A DNA stretch of 64,000 nucleotides from Pseudomonas fluorescens (GTDB taxonomy: Bacteria > Pseudomonadota > Gammaproteobacteria > Pseudomonadales > Pseudomonadaceae): the NCBI RefSeq assembly GCF_005938625.1, contig NZ_VCNJ01000042.1, positions 1-64,000 of the forward strand, in the 5' to 3' direction. A program made the position numbers and the translations under genes. Under the pieces are notes generated by a model that saw only the letters and a program-made list of their open reading frames with translations, did no database searches and had not been told where the DNA came from. Below, piece by piece: positions 1-7,128 of the stretch; position 1 is the stretch's first letter; each line of letters opens with the position of its first letter.

Positions 1-254
1 GTTCCTTCGCTGCGGGATCGATCCGGGCGCAGCGCCTACGGTTTGCTTCGCTGCACCTCCTCTCGCTGTGTTTGGCTGCGCCAAACGGTCGCTGCGCTCC
101 CACGCCCGGATCAATCCCTCCACTCAGCCTTCCGACGTCGCCCTACAGATCAAAAGCCGCAGCCGAGCTAACGCTCATCCTGTTGAGTGGTGAAGGGCAT
201 GCGGTCGGCTTTTGTTCGGTGTTGGATTTGCCCTTCATCGGAACGCTGCCCGCC
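1..254. repeat. Gene-free intergenic DNA with inverted segments
   Basis: No credible gene is seen here; open frames are short and have no start-site context. The stretch carries a dispersed inverted pair, GATCCGGGCG near 19-28 and CGCCCGGATC near 102-111, followed by a segment around 150 that includes AGATCAAAAGC, a word shared with other intergenic palindromes in this window. I read it as non-coding repeat DNA upstream of the sugar operon. The gene to its left lies outside the window. Confidence 0.5.
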
Positions 255-625
255 CAGCCCTCTCCCTCCGGGAGAGGGCTGGGGTGAGGGGCTTTTGATC
301 TGTTTCAGAATCTGAGTTCGACTCGATATTTCACGTCGGCGTACTTCTCGCAAACTCCTCGTTCAGTCCCCTCTCCTTTTGGGAGAGGGCTAGGGTGAGG
401 GGCTTTTGATCTGTTTCAGAATCTGAGTTCGACTCGGTATTTCACGTCGGCGTACTTCTCGCAAACTCCTCGTTCAGTCCCCTCTCCTTTTGGGAGAGGG
501 CTAGGGTGAGGGGCTTTTGATCTGTTTCAGAATCTGAGTTCGACTCGGTATCGCACGTCGGCGTATTTTTCCCAAACTCCTCGATCAGTCCCCTCTCCCT
601 TTGGGAGAGGGTTAGGGTGAGGGGC
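255..625. repeat. Three tandem 111-bp repeats, each with a palindrome
   Basis: Units start at 293, 404 and 515, exactly 111 bases apart. Each begins TTTTGATCTGTTTCAG and ends in a palindromic block (CCCTCTCC...GGGAGAGGG followed by TAGGGTGAGGGGC). A partial copy of the palindromic block alone occupies 255-292. Units 1 and 2 are nearly identical; unit 3 has diverged at several positions. Related units in the opposite orientation lie at 37084-37430. The palindromes resemble REP-type elements. No protein-coding reading is convincing. Confidence 0.85.
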
Positions 626-786
626 TTGTGGAGCTGGCGCGTTTCCTGCAAGTCCCCTGTAAATCGCCATAAAACGAGCGCTCGCGGTCACTGCAGCGGC
701 GCCCGGAACGGCAAGAGGTTTAGCCAGAAGGTCCGCGCAGCTCAAGCAAGCCGTGCGCAGCCCGCTGAAGAACAAGAGGGGAGACG

Positions 787-1560
787 ATGAAGGCAGTTAT
801 TTTGGCGGGTGGCCTCGGCACGCGCATCAGTGAAGAGTCGCACCTCAAGCCCAAGCCAATGATCGAGATCGGTGGCAAGCCAATTCTCTGGCACATCATG
901 AAGCAGTATTCCGCCCACGGAATTCACGACTTCGTGATCTGCCTCGGCTACAAGGGCTATGCGATCAAGGACTTCTTCGCCAACTACTTTCTGCACACCT
1001 CTGACGTCACCTTCAACATGCGCGAAAACCGCATGGACGTGCACCAGAACTACAGCGAACCGTGGAGCGTCACTCTCATCGACACCGGTGAAGAAACCAT
1101 GACCGGCGGCCGACTGTTGCGCGCCAGCCGTTACCTCAAGGATGAAGAGGCGTTCTGCTTCACCTACGGCGACGGCGTTTCCGATATCAACATTGCGCAA
1201 CTTGTGGATTTCCATAAAGGCCACGGCCGTCTCGCGACCGTCACTGCCGTGCAACCGCCGGGTCGTTACGGCGCCCTTGAGCGTCAGGGCGATCAGGTGC
1301 TGGGCTTTACCGAAAAACCTCGCGGTGACGGTGGTTGGATCAACGGCGGTTTCTTCGTGCTTTCGCCGAAAGTGCTGCCGTACATCGCCGATGACGCGAC
1401 CACGTGGGAAGCCGAACCCTTGGCGCGTCTGGCTGCGGACGAACAACTGAAAGCCTTCGAACACGAAGGTTTCTGGCATCCGATGGACACCCTGCGCGAC
1501 AAGAACCATCTCGAAGCGCTGTGGCAGAGCGGGGAGGCCCCATGGAAGCAATGGGCCTGA
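787..1560 (+). CDS. rfbF: Glucose-1-phosphate cytidylyltransferase
   Basis: A 257-residue nucleotidyltransferase that would make CDP-glucose from CTP and glucose-1-phosphate, the entry step to CDP-deoxysugars. The N-terminal signature LAGGLGTRISEESHLKPKP is the nucleotide-binding loop of the family, and KPMIEIGGKPILWH follows at once, as in RfbF/DdhA proteins. Length matches the family (about 255-260). The ATG is preceded by a strong ribosome binding site, GAGGGGAGAC. It opens the sugar operon; its stop lies inside the next gene, rfbG, so the two are translationally coupled. Pairing with rfbG makes the CDP-sugar assignment firm. Confidence 0.95.
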   Translation: MKAVILAGGLGTRISEESHLKPKPMIEIGGKPILWHIMKQYSAHGIHDFVICLGYKGYAIKDFFANYFLHTSDVTFNMRENRMDVHQNYSEPWSVTLIDTGEETMTGGRLLRASRYLKDEEAFCFTYGDGVSDINIAQLVDFHKGHGRLATVTAVQPPGRYGALERQGDQVLGFTEKPRGDGGWINGGFFVLSPKVLPYIADDATTWEAEPLARLAADEQLKAFEHEGFWHPMDTLRDKNHLEALWQSGEAPWKQWA

Positions 1561-2624
1561 GTGCGGATTTCTGGCGCGGCAAACGCGTGCTGGTCACCGG
1601 ACATACCGGTTTCAAAGGCAGTTGGCTGACCCTGTGGCTGCAAAGCCTCGGCGCGCAAGTCAGCGGCTTTTCCCTCGATCCGTCGACCGAGCCGAGCCTG
1701 TTTGAACTGGCGCGCGTGCACGAAGGCATCAACGATCAGCGCGGTGATCTGCGTGATCTGGGCGCTTTACTGGAAATCATCGCTGATACCGAGCCGGAGA
1801 TCGTTCTGCACCTGGCCGCGCAGCCGTTGGTGCGCGAAGGCTATCGCGACCCGCTTGGCACTTATTCCAGCAACGTCATGGGCACGTTGAACCTGCTTGA
1901 AGCGATTCGTCAGGTCGGTTGCGTGCGCGCCTGTGTGCTGGTCACCACCGACAAGGTCTACGCCAACAAGGAATGGCTGTGGCCGTACCGCGAAGACGAA
2001 GCCCTCGGTGGCCACGACCCTTACAGCAGCAGCAAGGCCTGCTGTGAGTTGCTTGCACAATCCTATGCCGCGTCGTTTTTCCCGGCCGACAAGTACGCCG
2101 AACACGGTCTGGCCTTGGCCACCGCGCGCGCCGGCAACGTCCTCGGCGGCGGTGATTTTGCCCCAGAGCGACTGATTCCCGACGTGCTTAAAGCGTGGAC
2201 CGCCGACGAGCCGGTGACCTTGCGCTACCCGCAAGCCGTGCGCCCGTGGCAGCACGCACTGGAGCCGCTGGCCGGTTACCTGCAACTGGCCGCCGGCCTC
2301 TACGAACAAGGCCCGGAATACGCCGGTGCGTGGAACTTCGGCCCGGGCGAGGCGGACATGTGCAGCGTCGGCGAAGTGGTCGAACTGCTCGCCAGCCGCT
2401 GGCCGCAGGCGCGCGGTCTGCGCATCGAAAAAAGCGAGCTGCACGAAGCCGGTCTGTTGCGTCTGGACAGCAGTCGCGCGCGGCAAGTGCTTGGCTGGCA
2501 GCCACGCTGGACCTTGCAGGCCTGCCTGACCCAGACCCTCGACTGGCATCTGGCGTGGCAGAACGGCGATGACATGCGCACCGTCACCCTCGGCCAACTG
2601 AACCTGTACCGAGGCGCGCTGTGA
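1542..2624 (+). CDS. rfbG: CDP-glucose 4,6-dehydratase
   Basis: Short-chain dehydrogenase fold enzyme (360 aa) converting CDP-glucose to CDP-4-keto-6-deoxyglucose with bound NAD. The NAD loop GHTGFKG is at residues 20-26. The catalytic pair Tyr161/Lys165 lies in DPYSSSK, and the active-site TTDK motif precedes it. I chose the ATG at 1542, which overlaps the end of rfbF by 19 bases and gives the usual family N-terminus; the frame is open further upstream, but only antiparallel to rfbF function. The stop overlaps the GTG of the next gene by four bases. Confidence 0.95.
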   Translation: MEAMGLSADFWRGKRVLVTGHTGFKGSWLTLWLQSLGAQVSGFSLDPSTEPSLFELARVHEGINDQRGDLRDLGALLEIIADTEPEIVLHLAAQPLVREGYRDPLGTYSSNVMGTLNLLEAIRQVGCVRACVLVTTDKVYANKEWLWPYREDEALGGHDPYSSSKACCELLAQSYAASFFPADKYAEHGLALATARAGNVLGGGDFAPERLIPDVLKAWTADEPVTLRYPQAVRPWQHALEPLAGYLQLAAGLYEQGPEYAGAWNFGPGEADMCSVGEVVELLASRWPQARGLRIEKSELHEAGLLRLDSSRARQVLGWQPRWTLQACLTQTLDWHLAWQNGDDMRTVTLGQLNLYRGAL

Positions 2625-3181
2625 GTGAGTTTTCTCTGCAAGCGTTGCCGCTGGCCGGATTGTTCAGCGTTCAGCACAAACGTTTTGAAGACCAGCGCGG
2701 GCACTTCGCCCGGCTGTTCTGCGAAGGCAGCCTGAGTGCGTTCGGTAGCGAATTTCATATCCGCCAGATCAACCATTCCTGCACCCGCGAGAAGGGCAGT
2801 GTGCGCGGTCTGCATTATCAGAATGCCAACGCCCCGGAAGCCAAACTGATCACCTGCCTGCGCGGTGAAGTGTGGGACGTGGCGGTGGATCTGCGCCCGG
2901 ACTCCGAAACGTTTCTGCACTGGCACGCCGAGCACCTGCAGGCCGGCGACGGTCGCAGCCTGCTGATCCCGGCCGGCTTCGCCCACGGTTTCCAGACCCT
3001 GACCGAAGACGCTGAATTGTTCTACCTGCACAGCACCGATTACGCGCCGGAGCATGAAGGCGGTCTGTCGGTAAACGATCCACGGCTGGCGATTGCCTGG
3101 CCGTTGCCTGTCAATAATTTGTCAGCGCGGGATTCCAGCCATCCCGCGCTCGATCAACACTTTGCTGGAGTGCGTCTATGA
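2621..3181 (+). CDS. dTDP-4-dehydrorhamnose 3,5-epimerase family protein
   Basis: RmlC-type cupin (186 aa). RFEDQRGHFARLF near the N-terminus and VRGLHYQ with the catalytic-type His65 are the family hallmarks. The region FYLHSTDYAPEHEGG carries the tyrosine that normally acts as the acid. Starts at GTG in a GTGA overlap with rfbG. Within this CDP-sugar operon it probably epimerises a CDP-4-keto-6-deoxyhexose or its methylated product, not a dTDP sugar. Substrate is inferred from context only. Confidence 0.85.
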   Translation: MSEFSLQALPLAGLFSVQHKRFEDQRGHFARLFCEGSLSAFGSEFHIRQINHSCTREKGSVRGLHYQNANAPEAKLITCLRGEVWDVAVDLRPDSETFLHWHAEHLQAGDGRSLLIPAGFAHGFQTLTEDAELFYLHSTDYAPEHEGGLSVNDPRLAIAWPLPVNNLSARDSSHPALDQHFAGVRL

Positions 3182-4404
3182 ACTGCCGTGGGTGCGCCGC
3201 ACCGCTGAGCCTGCCGCTGATCGACCTCGGCACCTCGCCACCGTCCAACGCCTACGTCCACGCCGATCGCCTGGAACAGGCTGAGCAATGGGTGCCGTTG
3301 AAGGTCGCGGTGTGCCAGCAATGCTGGCTGGTACAGACCGAGGATTACACTCGCGCCGACAGCCTGTTCGACGCGGAGTACGCCTACTTCAGTTCGTTCT
3401 CCAGCACCTGGCTGGCCCATGCCGAACGCTATGTCGCCGAGATGGTCGAGCGCTTCGGCCTGACTGCCGACAGTCGCGTGGTCGAAGTCGCCGCCAACGA
3501 CGGTTATCTGCTTCAGTACGTTGCCGCTCGCGGCATCGCGTGCCTGGGCGTTGAGCCGACCCGCAGCACCGCACAAGCAGCACGCGAGAAGGGCCTGGAA
3601 ATCCGCGAACTGTTTTTCGGTCGCGACACCGCCGCGCAGCTGCACAGCGAAGGCTGGGGCGCCGACCTGATGGCGGCCAACAACGTGCTCGCCCATGTGC
3701 CGGATATCAATGATTTCCTCGGTGGTTTCGCGACGTTGCTCAAGCCGACCGGCGTGGCTACGTTCGAATTCCCGCAACTGCTGACGCTGATGGCTGGCGC
3801 GCAGTTCGACACGCTGTATCACGAACACTATTCGTACCTGTCGCTGACCGCCGTGCAGACGCTGTGTGAACGCAATGGCCTGGAAGTGTTCGACGTCAGC
3901 CAACTGACCACGCACGGTGGATCGCTGCGCGTGTTTGTCCAGCGCAAGGATGGCGAACGTCGTCCGGTTCAACCCGCGGTGCAACAACAGCTGCAAGCCG
4001 AGCTGGAGGCCGGGGTGAAAACCGCCGAGTACTACGCGACCCTTGCGCCTGCCGCCGAACGTATCAAGCATGACTTGCTGCGCTTCCTGTTGCAGGCCAA
4101 GGCCGACGGCAAACGCGTGGTCGGTTATGGCGCGGCGGCCAAGGGCAACACCTTGCTCAACTACGCCGGGGTCAAACCCGACCTGCTGGCCTGGGTGGCT
4201 GATGCCAATCCGCACAAGCAGGGCAAGTTTTTGCCGGGCAGCCGTATTCCGATCGTGGCGCCGGCGCAGATCGATATCGACAAACCGGACTACGTGCTGG
4301 TGTTGCCGTGGAACCTGCTCCACGAAGTCAGCCAGCAACTGGCGCAAGTGCGTCAGTGGGATGGCCGCTTCGTGATCGCCGTGCCTGAGTTGAGCGTGCT
4401 GTGA
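3178..4404 (+). CDS. Zinc-binding sugar C-methyltransferase
   Basis: A 408-residue SAM-dependent methyltransferase of the NDP-hexose C-methyltransferase type (Methyltransf_13/11/14 architecture). An N-terminal zinc module carries Cys3/Cys6 and Cys46/Cys49. The SAM-binding stretch VVEVAANDGYLLQY follows at about 102-115, and the C-terminal domain includes VVGYGAAAKGNTLLNY. Members add a methyl branch to 4-keto-deoxysugars. ATG overlaps the preceding stop (ATGA) and its own stop overlaps the next GTG. Together with RfbF/RfbG it suggests a branched-chain CDP-6-deoxyhexose. The carbon methylated cannot be told from sequence. Confidence 0.85.
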   Translation: MNCRGCAAPLSLPLIDLGTSPPSNAYVHADRLEQAEQWVPLKVAVCQQCWLVQTEDYTRADSLFDAEYAYFSSFSSTWLAHAERYVAEMVERFGLTADSRVVEVAANDGYLLQYVAARGIACLGVEPTRSTAQAAREKGLEIRELFFGRDTAAQLHSEGWGADLMAANNVLAHVPDINDFLGGFATLLKPTGVATFEFPQLLTLMAGAQFDTLYHEHYSYLSLTAVQTLCERNGLEVFDVSQLTTHGGSLRVFVQRKDGERRPVQPAVQQQLQAELEAGVKTAEYYATLAPAAERIKHDLLRFLLQAKADGKRVVGYGAAAKGNTLLNYAGVKPDLLAWVADANPHKQGKFLPGSRIPIVAPAQIDIDKPDYVLVLPWNLLHEVSQQLAQVRQWDGRFVIAVPELSVL

Positions 4405-5252
4405 AGGTTCTGGTCACTGGTGCCACAGGATTTGTCGGTCGGCATCTGGTCGCGGCATTGCTTGCACGCGGCTGCGATGTTCGTGCCGTGGCGCGTAACG
4501 CAGAAACCGCACAAGGCATGCAGTGGATCAACAACGTCGAGTTCATCGCAGCGGATATTCACGCCGCCGATCTCGATATCTACGCATTGACCGATGGCAT
4601 CGACGCACTGGCGCATCTGGCCTGGCCGGGCTTGCCGAACTACCGGGCGCTGTTCCATTTCGAACACAACCTGATGGCCGACTATCGCTTTATCAAAAGC
4701 GCGGTCGAGGCGGGTGTGAAGCAGGTTCTGGTGACTGGCACCTGTTTCGAATACGGCATGCAAAGCGGCCCACTTAGCGAATGCACCGAACCACAGCCGA
4801 GCAATCCTTACGGTCTGGCCAAGCACACGCTGCACCTGTTTTTGCAAAATCTGCAGCAGGAACAGCCGTTTACTTTGCAGTGGGCGCGCTTGTTCTATCT
4901 GCATGGCGAAGGTCAGAACCCCAACAGTCTGTTGGCGGCACTGGACCGGGCGGTCGACGCCGGTGAGCCGTCGTTCAACATGTCCGCCGGTGAGCAACTG
5001 CGTGATTTTCTGCCGATTGAAAACGCTGCCGGTTACCTCGCCGCGATCTTGCAAAAACATGACTTCAACGGCGTGATCAATTGCGCCAGTGGCCAACCGG
5101 TCTCAGTCCGTTCATTGGTCGAACAACGCCTGCGCGAACGCGACGTGTCGCTGCATTTGAACCTCGGCCACTACCCATACCCAACCCACGAACCCCTGGC
5201 GTTCTGGGCGGTGACCGAGCGTTTGCAACAGTTACTGGGAGAGCCGCAATGA
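4401..5252 (+). CDS. NAD(P)-dependent sugar epimerase/dehydratase
   Basis: Extended SDR protein of 283 aa. The dinucleotide loop VTGATGFVGRHLV sits at the N-terminus, and the catalytic Tyr137-X3-Lys141 is in NPYGLAKH. It lies after the C-methyltransferase and is a good candidate for the 4-ketoreductase that completes the branched sugar, though an epimerase role is equally compatible. Starts at GTG in a GTGA overlap with the upstream gene, and its stop overlaps the ATG of the next one. Slightly short for the family, with no sign of truncation. Confidence 0.8.
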   Translation: MKVLVTGATGFVGRHLVAALLARGCDVRAVARNAETAQGMQWINNVEFIAADIHAADLDIYALTDGIDALAHLAWPGLPNYRALFHFEHNLMADYRFIKSAVEAGVKQVLVTGTCFEYGMQSGPLSECTEPQPSNPYGLAKHTLHLFLQNLQQEQPFTLQWARLFYLHGEGQNPNSLLAALDRAVDAGEPSFNMSAGEQLRDFLPIENAAGYLAAILQKHDFNGVINCASGQPVSVRSLVEQRLRERDVSLHLNLGHYPYPTHEPLAFWAVTERLQQLLGEPQ

Positions 5253-6319
5253 AGCACGAGTTGTACCGGGTCACCGACCTGCCGGTGCTGCAGAACCGCA
5301 CCTTTGCCGATGCCGAAGCGGCGCAGGCCTCGGCCAGTGCCGACATGCTGTTGGTGCAGGATGAGCGCAGCGGTCTGATCTTCAATGCGGCGTTCGATGC
5401 CGACAAGCTCAGTTACGACGCCGATTACCAGAACGAGCAGGCGCATTCCGGCCAGTTCCAGAAGCACTTGAGCGACGTCGAAGGCATCATCGCCAAGCAC
5501 TTCAAGGGTCAGGAACTGATCGAGGTCGGCTGCGGCAAAGGCTATTTCCTTGAGTTGCTCAAGGGCCTCGGTTATTCGATCACCGGCATCGACCCGGCGT
5601 ACGAAGGCGAAAACGCCGACGTGATCAAGGCACCGTTCACCCGGGGCCTGGGACTGGCGGCAGACGCCATCGTGCTGCGCCATGTGCTGGAGCATATTCA
5701 GGATCCGGTGAGCTTCCTCGCCGAAATCGCCAATGCCAATCAGGGCGGGCAAATCTACGTCGAAGTGCCGTGCTTCGACTGGATTCTTGAGCACAAAGCC
5801 TGGTTCGACCTGTTCTACGAGCACGTCAATTATTTCCGCCTTGATGACTTGCGCCGGATGTTCGGCACCGTGCATGAGGCCGGTCATCTGTTCGGTGGCC
5901 AATACCTGTACATCGTCGCCGACCTGTCGACGTTGCGCCTGACCCCGGAACAACCGGTGCCGCGCCTCGCACTGCCTGACGGTTTTACGGCCAGCCTCGA
6001 TCGTGCGGTGCAGATCATTCAGTCGGCGCCCGAGCAGGGTTCGGCCATCTGGGGAGCGTCCTCCAAAGGCGTGATCTATTCGCTGTTCCTGCAACGCGCA
6101 GGTGTCGCGGTGGATCGTGTGGTGGATATCAACCCTGCCAAACAGGGGCGTTATCTGCCACTGAGTGGCGCGCGTGTGTCTTCGCCGCAAGAGGCCATGG
6201 ACGCGCTGCCTGAAGGCGCCCATCTGTTTGTGATGAATTCCAATTACCTCGAAGAGATCAAGCGGATGACCGGTGGACGCTATGTCTATCACGCCGTCGA
6301 CAGCGCTTCGTTTCAGTGA
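5249..6319 (+). CDS. Class I SAM methyltransferase lacking the zinc cysteines
   Basis: 356 aa. The SAM loop IEVGCGKGYFLELL is at about 91-104, and LRHVLEHIQDP is the usual post-I motif. The C-terminal part (AIWGASSKGVIYSLF, then a Pro-Lys-Gln-Gly segment) matches the C-terminal domain of the sugar C-methyltransferase two genes upstream, so the two are relatives. The N-terminal region that should carry two CxxC pairs has none: the first site reads HELY and the second VQDERSG. I start at the ATG at 5249 (ATGA overlap). Probably modifies the same glycan; exact reaction unknown. Confidence 0.8.
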   Translation: MKHELYRVTDLPVLQNRTFADAEAAQASASADMLLVQDERSGLIFNAAFDADKLSYDADYQNEQAHSGQFQKHLSDVEGIIAKHFKGQELIEVGCGKGYFLELLKGLGYSITGIDPAYEGENADVIKAPFTRGLGLAADAIVLRHVLEHIQDPVSFLAEIANANQGGQIYVEVPCFDWILEHKAWFDLFYEHVNYFRLDDLRRMFGTVHEAGHLFGGQYLYIVADLSTLRLTPEQPVPRLALPDGFTASLDRAVQIIQSAPEQGSAIWGASSKGVIYSLFLQRAGVAVDRVVDINPAKQGRYLPLSGARVSSPQEAMDALPEGAHLFVMNSNYLEEIKRMTGGRYVYHAVDSASFQ

Positions 6320-6336
6320 CCCTTGAGATTATTAAA

Positions 6337-7074
6337 ATGACCGACAACAGCATCAACCAAGCCTTCGAAGCCGAATGCCGGGAACAAATTGCCCAGCAGG
6401 GTGACGACCAGAAACTGACCGGCCTGGCCCGCGATTTCTTCAATGAATCGGCCAAGCACAAATACAGCTACCACTTCTCGTGGATGGGCCGTCCGATCAT
6501 CCAGCTGCCACAAGACATGATGGCCATGCAGGAGATCATCTGGCAGGTCAAACCGGATCTGGTCATCGAGTGCGGCATCGCCCACGGCGGTTCGATCATC
6601 TACTACGCCTCGTTGCTGGAGCTGCAAGGCCACGGCGAAGTGCTGGGCATCGACCTCGACATTCGCCCGCACAACCGCGAAGCGATCGAAAGCCACCCGA
6701 TGGCCAAACGCATCAAGATGATCGAAGGTTCGAGCATCGATGCCGGCATTGCCGCTCAGGTGCAGGCTGCAGCGAAAGGCAAGAAAGTCATTCTGGTCCT
6801 CGACTCCAACCACACCCACGATCACGTCCTCGAAGAGCTGCGTCTGTACGCACCACTGGTGTCGGTCGACAGCTATTGCGTGGTGATGGACACCGTGGTT
6901 GAAGACATGCCGGCCGATTTCTTCCCGGATCGTCCATGGGGCCCGGGCGACAACCCGAAAACCGCCGTGTGGAAATACCTGGAAGAGAACCAGGATTTCG
7001 AGATCGACCAGCAGTTGCAGAACAAGCTGCTGATCACCGTGGCGCCGGACGGCTATCTGCGTCGCGTCCGTTAA
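6337..7074 (+). CDS. CmcI/cephalosporin hydroxylase family methyltransferase
   Basis: 245 aa from the ATG at 6337; a GTG at 6316 (GTGA overlap with the previous gene) is an alternative adding seven residues. The SAM-type loop IECGIAHGGSIIYY is at about 77-90, then LGIDLDIRPHN and VLDSNHTHDHV supply the acidic metal/SAM ligands seen in CmcI and rhamnosyl O-methyltransferases. Despite the family name, relatives in glycan clusters are thought to O-methylate sugars. It closes the first sugar operon. Acceptor unknown. Confidence 0.8.
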   Translation: MTDNSINQAFEAECREQIAQQGDDQKLTGLARDFFNESAKHKYSYHFSWMGRPIIQLPQDMMAMQEIIWQVKPDLVIECGIAHGGSIIYYASLLELQGHGEVLGIDLDIRPHNREAIESHPMAKRIKMIEGSSIDAGIAAQVQAAAKGKKVILVLDSNHTHDHVLEELRLYAPLVSVDSYCVVMDTVVEDMPADFFPDRPWGPGDNPKTAVWKYLEENQDFEIDQQLQNKLLITVAPDGYLRRVR

Positions 7075-7128
7075 TTCGCAACATCACCAAGCGTTGTTTC
7101 GGCGAGTCGCCGGTTGTGGAGAGAAGTT

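Noticed and set aside
255..625. Regular repeats that might be taken for a CRISPR array
   Set aside because: Period is 111 bases with the whole unit repeated, no short repeats with unique spacers, and no cas genes nearby.
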